Positions 19,256 through 29,259 are shown, numbered from the stretch's first letter. The stretch: 64,000 nt of DNA from Dietzia sp. JS16-p6b (GCF_003052165.1 NZ_CP024869.1:1212001-1276000), one strand, 5' to 3'. The notes: generated from the letters alone by a model not told the origin. Numbers and translations are program-made.

Positions 19256-20716
19256 ATGTCGAGATTCGTCGACCGCGTAGTGCTCCACCTCGCGGCGGGG
19301 GACGGCGGCCGCGGCTGCACGTCCGTGCACCGGGAGAAGTTCAAACCGCTCGGTGGGCCTGACGGGGGCAACGGCGGTAGCGGCGGCGACGTCGTGCTGG
19401 TGGTGGACCCGCAGGTCCACACCCTGCTCGACTTCCACTTCCGCCCCCACGCCCGGGCGGGTAAGGGGCAGCCCGGCATGGGGGCCAACCGCAACGGCGC
19501 CCGCGGTGAGGACCTCGTCCTGGCGGTACCGCCCGGGACCGTCGTCCTCGACGAGGACGGGCAGGTGCTGGCCGATCTGGTCGGCGCCGGGACCCGCTTC
19601 GTGGCGGCCGAGGGCGGCAAGGGCGGGCTCGGCAACGCCGCGCTCGCCTCGAGGGCCCGCAAGGCCCCCGGGTTCGCCCTGCTCGGTGAACCCGGCGAGG
19701 TCCGCGACCTGACCCTCGAACTCAAGTCCATGGCGGACGTCGGACTGGTCGGGTTCCCCTCGGCGGGCAAGTCGTCGCTCGTGTCGGTGCTGTCCGCGGC
19801 CAAACCCAAGATCGCCGACTACCCGTTCACCACCCTGGCGCCCAACCTCGGCGTGGTCTCGGTGGGCGACGACACGTTCACCATCGCGGACGTGCCCGGG
19901 CTCATCCCCGGAGCCAGCGAGGGACGCGGTCTGGGCCTGGACTTCCTGCGCCACATCGAACGCACGGCCGTCCTCGCGCACGTGGTGGACTGCGCGAACC
20001 TCGAGTCCGACCGCGACCCCGTCTCGGATGTCGACGCACTCGAGGCCGAGCTCGCCGCCTACCAACCGGAGCTCGCCAGCGCCGGGCTGGGCGACCTGGC
20101 CGACCGGCCCCGGGTCGTGGTGCTCAACAAGATCGACGTTCCGGACGCCGCCGACATGGCCGAGATGGTCACCGCCCACTTCGAGGCCAAGGGCTGGCCG
20201 GTGTACGCGATCTCCGCGGTCGCGCACCGGGGCCTGGACGAGTTGCGGTACGGGCTGTACGAGCTCATCAAGGCCCATCGCAAAGCGAACCCGCCTGCGG
20301 CGCCCGAGCGGATCGTCCTCCGGCCCAGGGCCGTGGACGGGGTCGAGTTCACGGTCCGGAAGGATCCGGACGAGGCCGGTGCCTTCGTGGTGTCGGGATC
20401 CAAACCCGAACGTTGGATCCGCCAGACCGACTTCGCCAACGACGAGGCCGTGGGCTTCCTCGCCGACCGCCTGGCCCGGCTGGGTGTCGAGGACGCGCTC
20501 ATCAAGGCCGGGGCGCAGGCGGGTTGCGCGGTCACCATCGGCGACGTCTCGTTCGACTGGGAGCCCCAGACCCCGGCGGGCGTGGACCTCATGCGCACCG
20601 GGCGTGGCACGGACATCCGGTTGGAGTCCGACGAGCGCGTGGGCGCCCAGGAGCGCAAGTACCGCAAGCGGGTGCGCCGCGGCCTGATCGATCCCGACGA
20701 GGAGATCCTGGAGTGA
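19256..20716 (+). CDS. obg: GTPase ObgE/CgtA
   Basis: Essential ribosome-associated GTPase linked to 50S assembly and stress control. 486 residues. The glycine-rich Obg domain is at 1-160 ([15 protein letters not shown]). The G domain carries P-loop GFPSAGKSS, switch [13 protein letters not shown] and NKID. The C-terminal OCT domain is at about 345-430, followed by a short basic tail. The stop overlaps the proB start (GTGA), as in other Mycobacteriales. Confidence 0.97.
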   Translation: MSRFVDRVVLHLAAGDGGRGCTSVHREKFKPLGGPDGGNGGSGGDVVLVVDPQVHTLLDFHFRPHARAGKGQPGMGANRNGARGEDLVLAVPPGTVVLDEDGQVLADLVGAGTRFVAAEGGKGGLGNAALASRARKAPGFALLGEPGEVRDLTLELKSMADVGLVGFPSAGKSSLVSVLSAAKPKIADYPFTTLAPNLGVVSVGDDTFTIADVPGLIPGASEGRGLGLDFLRHIERTAVLAHVVDCANLESDRDPVSDVDALEAELAAYQPELASAGLGDLADRPRVVVLNKIDVPDAADMAEMVTAHFEAKGWPVYAISAVAHRGLDELRYGLYELIKAHRKANPPAAPERIVLRPRAVDGVEFTVRKDPDEAGAFVVSGSKPERWIRQTDFANDEAVGFLADRLARLGVEDALIKAGAQAGCAVTIGDVSFDWEPQTPAGVDLMRTGRGTDIRLESDERVGAQERKYRKRVRRGLIDPDEEILE

Positions 20717-21828
20717 CCGGTGAACCGGAGCTGCGGCGCCGGATAGGCACGGCCCGCCGAGTGGTCGTCAAGATCGGGTCCTCGGCCATCACGAGCGTCG
20801 GTGGTGGGATCCGCCGGCCGCAGCTCGACGCCCTGGCCGATGTCTGTCAGGCGCGCATGGCCGCGGGGTCGGACGTCTTCGTGGTCTCGTCCGGGGCGAT
20901 CGGAGCGGGGATGTCCCCACTGGGAATGACCACCCGCCCCGCGACCCTGTCCGCCAAGCAGGCCGCCGCGAGCGTGGGCCAGCTGGAGCTGGCCCGGGCC
21001 TGGGGGGACTCCTTCTCCCGATACGACCGCGTGGTGGGGCAGGTCCTGCTGACGGCCGGCGACATCGGGCGCCGGGAGAGCGCCGCCAACGCGCAACGCA
21101 CCCTGGATCGTCTCCGCACACTCGGCGCGGTCCCGGTGGTCAACGAGAACGACACGGTGGCCACCAACGAGATCCGTTTCGGGGACAACGACCGCCTGGC
21201 CGCGTTGGTGGCCCACCTCATCAGCGCCGATGCGCTGGTCCTGCTCTCGGACGTGGACGCCCTGTACGACTCGGACCCGCGGAAGGGCGACGCCACCGCG
21301 GTGACGATGGTGTCGGGTGCGGCCGACCTCGACGGGGTGGTGGCCGGGGCCGGCGGGGCCCTGGGGACCGGCGGGATGGCCTCCAAGCTCGCGGCCGCAC
21401 GGCTCGCCGCCGACGCCGGCATCCCGGTGCTGCTCACCGCGGCCGAGCTGGCCTCGGAGGCACTGGCCGACGAGCCGCGGGTGGGCACGGTGTTCGCACC
21501 CCGGCCCGAGCGGATGACCGCGCGTCGGTTCTGGGTCCGCCACGCAGCCGACGCGCGGGGCGCGGTGATCCTGGACGACGGCGCGGTGCGTGCCGTCACC
21601 GGGTCGCGGCGCTCGCTGCTGCTGGCGGGTGTGACCGGCGTCGACGGGCTGTTCCACTTCGGCGACGTGATCGAGATGCGCGATCCCGCCGGTCAGACCG
21701 TCGCGAGGGGGATCGCCCAGTACGACTCGATCGAGGTGCGCTCGCGACTGGCCGACCGCGCCGCGGGCAGAGGTACGGCGGGCCAGGGACGTCCGCTCGT
21801 GCACGCCGACGACCTGGTGGCGCTCTAG
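20713..21828 (+). CDS. proB: Glutamate 5-kinase
   Basis: First step of proline synthesis, phosphorylating glutamate. 371 residues. An amino-acid-kinase domain ([37 protein letters not shown]) is followed by a C-terminal PUA domain ([14 protein letters not shown] onward). GTG start overlapping the obg stop. Its pathway partner proA lies 20.5 kb downstream in this window, as the two are separated in mycobacteria too. Confidence 0.97.
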   Translation: MTGEPELRRRIGTARRVVVKIGSSAITSVGGGIRRPQLDALADVCQARMAAGSDVFVVSSGAIGAGMSPLGMTTRPATLSAKQAAASVGQLELARAWGDSFSRYDRVVGQVLLTAGDIGRRESAANAQRTLDRLRTLGAVPVVNENDTVATNEIRFGDNDRLAALVAHLISADALVLLSDVDALYDSDPRKGDATAVTMVSGAADLDGVVAGAGGALGTGGMASKLAAARLAADAGIPVLLTAAELASEALADEPRVGTVFAPRPERMTARRFWVRHAADARGAVILDDGAVRAVTGSRRSLLLAGVTGVDGLFHFGDVIEMRDPAGQTVARGIAQYDSIEVRSRLADRAAGRGTAGQGRPLVHADDLVAL

Positions 21829-21866
21829 ACCTCGCCGGAGTGCCTGGTCGCTACAGGGCCTTGTCT

Positions 21867-22745
21867 CTACAGGGCCTGGTCGACGAGGGCGAGCACGTCC
21901 ACGCAGTCGCCGTCGATCGTCAGGGTGGCCTCTGAGTGCGCCCGGGTGTGGCCGCGGTTGATCACGACCACGGGCGTGCCGGTGGTCACCGCACGCCGCA
22001 CGAACCGGTACCCGGACCGGACGGTGAGAGAGGACCCGACGACGATGACGAGGTCGGACTCGTCGACCAGGTCGTTGGCCGCGGCCACGCGGTGCGCCGG
22101 AACGTTCTCCCCGAAGTAGACGATGTCGGGTTTGAGCACTCCCGAACACCGGCGGCAGTCCACCATGCGGAAGTCCGCGGTGTCGGCGAGAACGGCGTCC
22201 GCGTCCGGGGCGACCTCGATGGCGCCGCGTGTGGCCACCCGCTCCGCGAACCCGGGGTTGAGGCGGTCGAGCTCCTCGTGCAGTGCCCACCTGCTCTGGC
22301 GCAGCCCGCAGTCGAGGCACGTCACCACGGCGTAGGTGCCGTGGAGGTCCACGAGCCGGCGGCTGCCCGCCTTGAGGTGGAGCAGGTCGACGTTCTGGGT
22401 GATGACGCCGTGGACCAGCCCCCGGCGCTCCCAGTCGACCAGCAGCGCGTGGGCCGCGTTGGGCCGGGCGGCCTCCATGTGTCGCCAACCCAGGTGGTTG
22501 CGGGCCCAGTAGTGGCGCCGGAACCCGGGGTCACCGACGAACTGCTGGAAGGTCATGGGAGTCCGGGCGGGGGAGTCGGGGCCGCGGTAGTCCGGGATCC
22601 CGGAGGGGGTGGAGATCCCCGCGCCGGTGAGAATCGTGGTGCGCCGGCCCCGCATGAGGTCGGCGACCGCGGCCGCCCGCGCCGACAGGTCCCGGTCCGG
22701 ATCGGTGCGCGCGGCGGGAGTCCAGGCCGTGTCCCGGATCCTCAC
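21867..22745 (-). CDS. Sir2-family NAD-dependent protein deacylase
   Basis: Removes acyl groups from lysine using NAD. 292 residues, all canonical sirtuin. NAD-binding motifs are TGAGISTPSGIPDYRG, TQNVDLLH, the catalytic His in DLHGT, and VVGSSLTV. A structural zinc site is formed by CLDC and CRRC. The GTG start overlaps the stop of the metallo-hydrolase gene (GTGA), so the two are probably co-translated. The 3' end contains a short imperfect duplication of CTACAGGGCCT around the stop codon (21851-21879). Confidence 0.94.
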   Translation of the reverse strand: MRIRDTAWTPAARTDPDRDLSARAAAVADLMRGRRTTILTGAGISTPSGIPDYRGPDSPARTPMTFQQFVGDPGFRRHYWARNHLGWRHMEAARPNAAHALLVDWERRGLVHGVITQNVDLLHLKAGSRRLVDLHGTYAVVTCLDCGLRQSRWALHEELDRLNPGFAERVATRGAIEVAPDADAVLADTADFRMVDCRRCSGVLKPDIVYFGENVPAHRVAAANDLVDESDLVIVVGSSLTVRSGYRFVRRAVTTGTPVVVINRGHTRAHSEATLTIDGDCVDVLALVDQAL

Positions 22746-23524
22746 CCCGGCACGCCTCCCGGCCCCGCCGGGTCGTGGGCGCACACCACCCGCAGATCCG
22801 TGCCGCGACGCCCGGCCAGCGCCGCGAGGCGCGCGTGGGTCAGCTCCACGGCCGAGGGGACCAGCGACAGGGTGCGTTCCGCGACCGCGATCGCCCTGGG
22901 GTATCCGACCGAGGGATCGATCTGCCCCCTGAGGTAGAACGCATCCCCGGCGTGCAGGACGTCGAGCTCGCCCGGGTCCCCGGGATCCCCCGGGACAAGG
23001 ACCCCGGCATGCCCGACGGTGTGACCCGGCAGATCCACGAGGATCATCCCCTCGAGGACGTGATCCAGGGGATGCACCCGGAAGCCCTCCCACCGGTCGG
23101 TCCCGTAGGTGTACTCGACGAAGTCCGGCCCGTGCGCCCACTGGGCACGCCGGTACCGACGCCGCTCGATCCAGCGTGGGGTGCGCACCGCCCACGTCAG
23201 GGCCTCGGAGGCCACGTGCACCTTCGCCCCCGGGAAGTCGGCGAGACCGCCGATGTGGTCGAAGTCCATGTGGGTGAGCACGATGTGGCGCACCTCGCGG
23301 GGGTCCATTCCCATGTTCTCGATGCGGCGACGCGCTGTTTCGGCCGCGTCCAGCCGCGGGCGCATCGCGTGCCTCATCGGGCCCAGCCGGGCGGCGGGGT
23401 CCGCGACGTCGCGGAGCCCGACACCGGTGTCCACCAGCACCAGACCCCCCCGGGCCTCCACCAGCAGCACGCGGGTCGGCACCCGTCCGGCGAACGTCCC
23501 GCAGTTCATCTGGTGGATCCGCAT
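22742..23524 (-). CDS. Metallo-beta-lactamase-fold hydrolase (lactonase-like)
   Basis: 260 residues. The metal-binding motif HMDFDHIGG, a second histidine in GHTVGHAG, the bridging Asp in HAGDAFY and a final CAHD follow the order of N-acyl-homoserine-lactonase/glyoxalase-II-like enzymes. The substrate is unknown. The ATG at 23524 is preferred over a GTG at 23533, because a -10-like TACCGT on the minus strand (23537-23532) lies 7 nt upstream, whereas the GTG would fall inside the promoter palindrome. It forms an overlapping pair with the sirtuin and diverges from the ATPase gene. Confidence 0.85.
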   Translation of the reverse strand: MRIHQMNCGTFAGRVPTRVLLVEARGGLVLVDTGVGLRDVADPAARLGPMRHAMRPRLDAAETARRRIENMGMDPREVRHIVLTHMDFDHIGGLADFPGAKVHVASEALTWAVRTPRWIERRRYRRAQWAHGPDFVEYTYGTDRWEGFRVHPLDHVLEGMILVDLPGHTVGHAGVLVPGDPGDPGELDVLHAGDAFYLRGQIDPSVGYPRAIAVAERTLSLVPSAVELTHARLAALAGRRGTDLRVVCAHDPAGPGGVPG

Positions 23525-23526
23525 GT

Positions 23527-23546
23527 CGGCCACGGTACCGTGGCCG
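23527..23546. promoter_or_regulatory. 20-bp palindrome acting as a putative bidirectional leaderless promoter
   Basis: Perfect palindrome CGGCCACGGT/ACCGTGGCCG. Each strand reads TACCGT at the centre, a -10-like hexamer. The ATPase GTG is 6 nt after it on the plus strand and the metallo-hydrolase ATG is 7 nt after it on the minus strand. Only 23 bp separate the two start codons. Confidence 0.5.
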
Positions 23547-23547
23547 C

Positions 23548-24276
23548 GTGAGTCGAGACGGCGTGCTGGACCCGCGGCCGCTGGTCCGCGTCACGGTGGA
23601 CCCCCAGCTCGTGCCGCGCGCCGGGTCGTGGCCGTACTCGGTCCCCGCGGTATCGGCTCTGGTGCGCGAAGGGTTGGAGCTGGACGCCCTCACCGTCCTG
23701 GTGGGGGAGAACGGGTCCGGTAAGTCCACGATCGTCGAGGCGGTGGCCATGGCGTTCGGCCTCAACGCCGAGGGCGGGTCCACCGGCGCCCGGAACTCGA
23801 CGTGGGCGTCGGAGTCCCCGTTGCACGACGCGCTGCGACTGGTGCGCGGGGGCGGGGCGCCCCGGTGGGGCTACTTCGTGAGGGCCGAGACCCTCCACGG
23901 CCTGTTCACCTACCTCCAGGCGACGGGGCCGGGGCAGGACTTCCACGCGCGCAGCCACGGCGAGGCGTTCTGGGACCTGCTGGACTCACGGTTCACCGGC
24001 GGCGGGCTGTTCGTGTTGGACGAGCCCGAGGCGGGGTTGTCCTTCGACGCCCAACTCCGGCTGGTCGCGCTGCTGCTCGACCTGGCCGGCCGTCGGAGCA
24101 CCCAGGTGCTCATGGCCACCCACTCGCCGATCCTGGCCTCCGTGCCGGGGGCGGCGGTATACGAGTTGTCGGAGGAGGGGATGAGCCGTCGCCGCTGGGA
24201 GGACCTGGCGATGGTGGACCACTACCGCCGGTATCTCGCGGCGCCCGAGCGGTATCTGCGTCATCTCCTGGAGTGA
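23548..24276 (+). CDS. AAA/ABC-type ATPase, stand-alone
   Basis: 242 residues. Walker A GENGSGKST, Walker B LFVLDEPEAGLS and an H-loop MATHSPIL show an ABC/SMC-like ATPase. A recognisable but modified ABC signature region (STGARNSTWASES) lies between. There are no membrane segments or coiled-coil insertion, so it is neither a transporter subunit alone nor an SMC protein. Similar single-domain proteins are common in actinobacteria and of unknown role. The GTG start is fixed by the promoter palindrome 6 nt upstream. Confidence 0.85.
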   Translation: MSRDGVLDPRPLVRVTVDPQLVPRAGSWPYSVPAVSALVREGLELDALTVLVGENGSGKSTIVEAVAMAFGLNAEGGSTGARNSTWASESPLHDALRLVRGGGAPRWGYFVRAETLHGLFTYLQATGPGQDFHARSHGEAFWDLLDSRFTGGGLFVLDEPEAGLSFDAQLRLVALLLDLAGRRSTQVLMATHSPILASVPGAAVYELSEEGMSRRRWEDLAMVDHYRRYLAAPERYLRHLLE

Positions 24277-24281
24277 CCCGG

Positions 24282-24287
24282 CACACT
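24282..24287 (+). promoter_or_regulatory. -10-like hexamer before the FAD dehydrogenase
   Basis: CACACT followed by 6 nt and the ATG. No Shine-Dalgarno. Confidence 0.35.
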
Positions 24288-24293
24288 GGACTC

Positions 24294-26114
24294 ATGACCA
24301 ACTTCTCGTCGCGCCCCGGCCGCACAGCCGGGGAGGCCCGTCCCGTCCGCCCCGTCTACCCCTCGTACGCCCCGCCGTCCGCCTCGACCGCGGCCAACGC
24401 CGGGCCGCTCCCGGCTCCCGAACCCGGGTTCGAGCCCGACATCATCGTGGTGGGTCACGGGCTGGCGGGGCTGGTGGCCACCTACGAGGCGAGCCGGGCG
24501 GGCAAGAAGATTCTCGTGGTGGATCAGGAGAACGAGAAGAACCTGGGCGGGCAGGCGTACTGGTCACTCGGCGGCCTGTTCCTGGTGGACACCCCCGAGC
24601 AGCGGCGTATCGGCATTCACGACTCACTGGACCTGGCGTGGCGCGACTGGCTCGGGTCGGCCGCCTTCGACCGGCCGGAGGATCACTGGCCCCGTCGGTG
24701 GGCGCGGGCGTACGTGGAGTTCGCGGCGGGGGAGAAGCGGACGTACCTCAACGCGCTGGGGCTCAAGATCATCCCCACCGTCGGCTGGGCGGAACGTGGT
24801 GGCGGGGACGTGGGGGGCCACGGCAACTCCGTGCCGCGCTTCCACGTGACCTGGGGCACGGGGCCCGAGGTGGTGCGGATCTTCGAGGAACCGGTTCGCG
24901 CGGCCGCCGCCGAGGGGCTGGTGCGGTTCGCGGTGCGGCACCGGGTCGACGAGATCGTGGTCGAGGACGGTCGGGCGGTCGGCGTCCGCGGGGCCACCCT
25001 GGTCCCGTGCGATCTGGACCGCGGGGTGTCCTCGCCCCGCGAGGAGACCGGGACCTTCGAGTTCCGCGGCGGCGCCGTGCTCGTGTCCTCGGGCGGGATC
25101 GGCGGCAACCCGGACCTGGTGCGCCGGTACTGGCCGACGGACCGGATGGGGGACGCGCCGCGGGACCTCATCCTGGGGGTCCCGGAGCACGTCGACGGCC
25201 GCATGCTCGAGATCTCGGGCTCGGCGGGAGCGAATCTCATCAACCGCGACCGGATGTGGCACTACACCGAGGGGGTCGCCAACTTCGCGCCCATCTGGCC
25301 CTCTCACGCCATCCGCATCATCCCGGGCCCGTCGACGCTGTGGCTGGACGCCACGGGCGCGCGGATGCCCGTGCCGCTGTTCCCGGGGTTCCACACCACC
25401 GCCTCCGTCGAGGCCATCCGCCGGACCGGGTTCGACTACTCGTGGTTCGTCCTGGACTCGGCCATCGCGGAGAAGGAGTTCGTGCTCTCCGGTTCCGAGC
25501 AGAATCCGGAGATGACCGACAAGGTGGTCACGAAGTTCCTGTCCCGCGCCAAGAAGGGGCTGCCGGCGTCGGTCGGCGCATTCGCCGAGAAGGGCGTGGA
25601 CTGGGTGGTGGCCGACTCCCTGGAGGAGCTGGTCGCCGGGATGAACGAGCTGGTCGGTGGGGACGAGCCCGAGCTCGACGTGGAGAGTGTGCGTGAGTTC
25701 GTCCTGTCGATGGACGGCCAGATGGACAACCCCTTTGCCAAGGACGCGCAGGTGCAGGCCATCCACAACTCTCGCCGGGTGCTCACCGACAAGCTCACCC
25801 GCATCGCCAAGCCGCACAAGCTGCTCGCGGACTCGGGCGCCGGCAAGGGATCCGCTGCTGGCTCGGGTGGCCCGCTGATCGCGATCAAGGTGCACCTCAT
25901 GACCCGCAAGACCCTGGGCGGGATCGAGACCACGCTGGACTCCCAGTGTCTGCGACCGGACGGGGAGCCCTTCCCCGGTCTGTACGCGGCGGGGGAGGTC
26001 GCCGGTTTCGGTGGCGGCGGGGTCCACGGCTACAACTCGCTCGAGGGCACCTTCCTCGGCGGCTGCATCTTCTCCGGGATGAAGGCCGGGCGGGCGATGG
26101 CGCGGGAGGTCTGA
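24294..26114 (+). CDS. FAD-binding dehydrogenase (fumarate reductase/ketosteroid dehydrogenase fold)
   Basis: 606 residues. The N-terminal FAD dinucleotide-binding motif VVGHGLAGLVATYEASRAGKK is at about residues 50-70, after a Pro/Ala-rich leader without signal features. LGGQAYWSLGG and the C-terminal FAD motif (GLYAAGEVAGFGGGGVHGYN, then LEGTFLGGCIFSG) match the succinate dehydrogenase/fumarate reductase flavoprotein superfamily, specifically the Rv0785-type actinobacterial FAD-binding dehydrogenases. The substrate is not established; 3-ketosteroid-like dehydrogenation is possible. It lies 17 bp after the ATPase gene but probably has its own leaderless promoter. Confidence 0.88.
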   Translation: MTNFSSRPGRTAGEARPVRPVYPSYAPPSASTAANAGPLPAPEPGFEPDIIVVGHGLAGLVATYEASRAGKKILVVDQENEKNLGGQAYWSLGGLFLVDTPEQRRIGIHDSLDLAWRDWLGSAAFDRPEDHWPRRWARAYVEFAAGEKRTYLNALGLKIIPTVGWAERGGGDVGGHGNSVPRFHVTWGTGPEVVRIFEEPVRAAAAEGLVRFAVRHRVDEIVVEDGRAVGVRGATLVPCDLDRGVSSPREETGTFEFRGGAVLVSSGGIGGNPDLVRRYWPTDRMGDAPRDLILGVPEHVDGRMLEISGSAGANLINRDRMWHYTEGVANFAPIWPSHAIRIIPGPSTLWLDATGARMPVPLFPGFHTTASVEAIRRTGFDYSWFVLDSAIAEKEFVLSGSEQNPEMTDKVVTKFLSRAKKGLPASVGAFAEKGVDWVVADSLEELVAGMNELVGGDEPELDVESVREFVLSMDGQMDNPFAKDAQVQAIHNSRRVLTDKLTRIAKPHKLLADSGAGKGSAAGSGGPLIAIKVHLMTRKTLGGIETTLDSQCLRPDGEPFPGLYAAGEVAGFGGGGVHGYNSLEGTFLGGCIFSGMKAGRAMAREV

Positions 26115-26172
26115 CCGCCGGGGCGGAGGCGCCGGCCCGGGGCGCCACCGCCGTTCACCGGGAACACGGACC

Positions 26173-27306
26173 TCACCGGGGCGAATTCCTCCACCGCGAC
26201 AGAACCGCGTCCATGTCCGACCGCGCTCGAGGCGGTGCCGCTCCGCGGGAGGTGCTCATCCGAGGGGCCGCGGCGGGCATCGGGTAGCCCCCCGCGTCGA
26301 CGAAGGACTCCCGCCGGACCGCGTGGTCGTGGAGCGTGGCCTCCCGGAGTGTGAGCACCGGTGTGACGCACGCGTCGAGCTCGTCGAAGACCTCGGCCCA
26401 GGCGTCGCGGTCACGCGAGGCGAACGACCGACCGAAGAGCGCGGTCAGCGCGTCCCAGTTGGTGGTGTCCCAGCGATTCGGCAGGTCGGCGTGATCCAGC
26501 CCGAGACCGCGCACGACGCGGTCATAGAACACGTCCTCGAGCGCTCCCACCGCGACGAACCCGCCGTCGGCGCACTCGTAGGCCCGGTAGAACGGTGCCG
26601 AGCCGTCGAGGAGATTGGTGCCCCGGCGGGACGACCATCGCCCGGAGTGTTGCCACGATCGGACCAGACCCGTCAGGGAACCGGCGCCGTCGACCATCGC
26701 CGCGTCCACGACCTGGCCCCGGCCCGTCCGCTGCCGCTCGTGGAGGGCGGCGAGGATCCCCACCAGCAGGAACATCGACCCTCCGCCGAAGTTGCCGACG
26801 AGGTTCAGCGGTGGTGTGGGCGGCCCGGAGGCCGGGCCGAGTTGCCCCAGGGCGCCTGACAGTGCGAGGTAGTTGATGTCGTGTCCGGCCACGCGGGCCA
26901 GCGGTCCCTCCTGTCCCCAGCCGCTCATGCGGCCGTAGATCAACCCCGGGTTCTCCTGCTGCCACACGTCGGGGCCGAGACCGAGTTTCTCCATCGTTCC
27001 CGGGCGGGACCCCTCCATCAGGACGTCGGCGCGGCCCACCAGGTCGCGCACCCGGCGCAGCCCGTCCGGTTCGGTCAGGTCGACCGCGAGCTCGGTCCTG
27101 CCCCGGAGCATTCCCGCGTTCGCGTCGTCGTTGCCGTCGTCGGCCCCCACGGGGACGGGTCGCACCACCCGGATCACCTCGGCGCCGAGGTCCGCCAGCA
27201 TGAGACCCGCGTGCAGGAGCGGCCCGATGGCCTCCATCTCCACCACCCGGAGTCCTGCCAGGGGTCCGCCGTGCGGCGCCGCGGCGGCCTCGTCCCGCAC
27301 GGTCAC
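26173..27306 (-). CDS. CaiB/BaiF-family enzyme, alpha-methylacyl-CoA racemase-like
   Basis: 377 residues. The N-terminus GPLAGLRVVE..IGP, the LADLGAEVIRV loop, the catalytic His in AGHDINYLALSGALGQ and GRGQVVDAAMVDGAGSL are characteristic of alpha-methylacyl-CoA racemases, which interconvert (2R)- and (2S)-methyl-branched acyl-CoAs in isoprenoid or sterol side-chain degradation. Formyl/acetyl-CoA-type CoA transfer is the alternative. GTG start overlapping the stop of the upstream monooxygenase gene (GTGA), so it belongs to the TetR-controlled unit. Confidence 0.88.
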   Translation of the reverse strand: MTVRDEAAAAPHGGPLAGLRVVEMEAIGPLLHAGLMLADLGAEVIRVVRPVPVGADDGNDDANAGMLRGRTELAVDLTEPDGLRRVRDLVGRADVLMEGSRPGTMEKLGLGPDVWQQENPGLIYGRMSGWGQEGPLARVAGHDINYLALSGALGQLGPASGPPTPPLNLVGNFGGGSMFLLVGILAALHERQRTGRGQVVDAAMVDGAGSLTGLVRSWQHSGRWSSRRGTNLLDGSAPFYRAYECADGGFVAVGALEDVFYDRVVRGLGLDHADLPNRWDTTNWDALTALFGRSFASRDRDAWAEVFDELDACVTPVLTLREATLHDHAVRRESFVDAGGYPMPAAAPRMSTSRGAAPPRARSDMDAVLSRWRNSPR

Positions 27307-29252
27307 CGCCCGGTGGCGGCGGCCCGGGCCGGCGTGGCGCGGACCGGTTCGGTGTGGAAGTCCGATGGGTCGACCTTGTTGGTCATGGCCCAGTAGTCGT
27401 TGATGCGCCAGGGCAGCACCGACACGACGCGACCGTCCGGGTTGCGGTACCAGTTCTCCATCGCCGGATGGGTCCACACCATCTGCGCGTGCTGCCGGTC
27501 GACGGACTCGTTGTAGCGTTCGTTGACCTCGCTGCGGCACTCCAGCGTGCCGAGGTCCTGCGTGCGCATCAGCCGTAGCGCATCCATGATGTACCTGACC
27601 TGGCATTCCAGGATGGTGATGAAGCTGCCGCCGTGGCCCAGGCCCGTGTTGGGCCCGGTCATGATGAAGAAGTTGGGGAAATCGGGAACCGTGATGCCGA
27701 GATACGCGCGCGCGTCGTGGTCCCCCCAGATCTCCCTGGTGGAGCGCCCCGATCTGCCCACGATGTCCATCGGGTAGAGGATCCGCACGCTGTGGAAGCC
27801 GGTCGCCATGACGATGATGTCCAGCTCGTGCTCGACGCCGTCTGAGTCGACCAGTCCGGAGGGCGTCACCTCCTCGACCCCGCGGGGGACCAGCGTGACC
27901 TGGGGCTTGCGCAACATCGCGAACCAGCCGTTGTCCAGCAACATCCGCTTGCCGAAGGGGGGATAGTCCGGCAGTGACGCCTCGATGAGGTCGTCGCGGT
28001 CGCCCAGTTGATCGCGGAGGTAGCGTTCGTAGAATCTGCGGTGCCCGTGGTTGGTCGCGTTGATCGAGGCGCTCGGCTCCGGCCACTCGGGGTCCACCTG
28101 GAGGGTGGGGTAGACCTTGTCGTTGAAGATCCACGACAGTCTGGCGCGGTACCACTCCCGGTACCCGGGGACGTGGTCCATCAGCCAGTGCACGTCCTCG
28201 TCGATGGTCGCGAAGTAGTCGTCGTTGGGGGCGATCCACTGCGGTGAGCGTTGGAAGACCGTCAGGGAACCGACCCGGTCCGCGATGGCCGGGCCGATCT
28301 GCATCGCGCTGGCGCCCGCCCCCACGATGCCCACCCTCTTGCCCCGCAGGGCGTCCGGCTCGTCGAGGTCGCTCGGCCACTCGGCGGAATGGAAGAGACG
28401 ACCCCGGAAACCCTCCATTCCCGGGAGGTTCGGGACCTTGGGGCGGTTGAGAAGGCCGACCGCACTGATGAGGATCGGTGCCTCCAGGACCTCCGATCCA
28501 CCGTCAGGCCGACGGACCGTCACGCGCCATGACTGCCCTGACTCGTCGAACTGCGCGCGCGTGACCTCGTGGCGGAACCGGACGTGCTGACGGATGTCGT
28601 TCGCCTCCGCGAAGGCCTCGAGGTAACCCTGGACCTCGTCGCGCTTGCCGAAGTGCGTGGACCAGTTGTGGGGGAAGGAGGAGATCGAATAAAGGTGGCT
28701 GGGGGTGTCCACCCCGGCTCCGGGATAGCGGTTCTCCCACCAGGAACCGCCCACGTCGTCGTTCTTCTCCAGGATCACGTGGGGGATGCCGGCACGGGTG
28801 AGCTCCACCGAGGCCATCATCCCCGCGATGCCGGCGCCGATCACGATCGCGTGGAGGCGCTCGTCGGGTGCGGCGGCAGCCGGCGCGATCCGCGGCCCGT
28901 TGACGATCTCCGCCATCATCGGGGCGAAGTCCGGCGGCACGGTCTCGCCGCAGGTGAAGTTGAGCAGCCGTTCGACGTCCGAGTGCCCGACCTCCGGCCG
29001 GGGAGGCCTCCCCGACTCCCACCAGCGCTCGACAGCGTCGATCACCGCGTCCTGGATCTCGGCCTGGATCCCGTCCGGAAGGCCCCCGGTCGCGTTGTCG
29101 TCCATGCCCCGACTGCGGGTGGGCTGATAGCGGGGTGCCATCCACCGCTCGTCGGCCGTCAGCTCCAGTAGGACGGCGAGCAGGGTGGGGACGTTGCCCG
29201 CGCGGACCGCCGAATGGAGGCGGCGACGGTCCGATTCAGTGACTGTGGTCAT
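27303..29252 (-). CDS. Baeyer-Villiger-type flavin monooxygenase
   Basis: NADPH/FAD-dependent insertion of oxygen next to a ketone carbonyl, giving an ester or lactone. 649 residues. FAD-binding GAGIAGMMAS, the Baeyer-Villiger fingerprint FxGxxxHxxxWP (FRGRLFHSAEWP), the NADP-binding GAGASAMQIGPAI and the ATGFH motif are all present. An N-terminal extension of about 120 residues before the FAD motif recalls 4-hydroxyacetophenone monooxygenase-type enzymes. The ATG was chosen because a promoter -10 (TAGCCT) ends 7 nt upstream; no Shine-Dalgarno exists. The next gene, an acyl-CoA racemase, overlaps its stop. Confidence 0.92.
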   Translation of the reverse strand: MTTVTESDRRRLHSAVRAGNVPTLLAVLLELTADERWMAPRYQPTRSRGMDDNATGGLPDGIQAEIQDAVIDAVERWWESGRPPRPEVGHSDVERLLNFTCGETVPPDFAPMMAEIVNGPRIAPAAAAPDERLHAIVIGAGIAGMMASVELTRAGIPHVILEKNDDVGGSWWENRYPGAGVDTPSHLYSISSFPHNWSTHFGKRDEVQGYLEAFAEANDIRQHVRFRHEVTRAQFDESGQSWRVTVRRPDGGSEVLEAPILISAVGLLNRPKVPNLPGMEGFRGRLFHSAEWPSDLDEPDALRGKRVGIVGAGASAMQIGPAIADRVGSLTVFQRSPQWIAPNDDYFATIDEDVHWLMDHVPGYREWYRARLSWIFNDKVYPTLQVDPEWPEPSASINATNHGHRRFYERYLRDQLGDRDDLIEASLPDYPPFGKRMLLDNGWFAMLRKPQVTLVPRGVEEVTPSGLVDSDGVEHELDIIVMATGFHSVRILYPMDIVGRSGRSTREIWGDHDARAYLGITVPDFPNFFIMTGPNTGLGHGGSFITILECQVRYIMDALRLMRTQDLGTLECRSEVNERYNESVDRQHAQMVWTHPAMENWYRNPDGRVVSVLPWRINDYWAMTNKVDPSDFHTEPVRATPARAAATGR

Positions 29253-29259
29253 ACGTCGC

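Noticed and set aside
21841-21880. Short duplication around the sirtuin stop codon as a functional element
   Set aside because: It is only an imperfect repeat of about 11 bp with no effect on the reading frame before the stop.
21867-24276. Sir2 + metallo-hydrolase + ATPase as an anti-phage defence system
   Set aside because: The sirtuin is a canonical zinc-ribbon deacylase without defence fusions, the hydrolase looks metabolic, and the ATPase is a single domain. No nuclease, recombinase or other defence gene is nearby.
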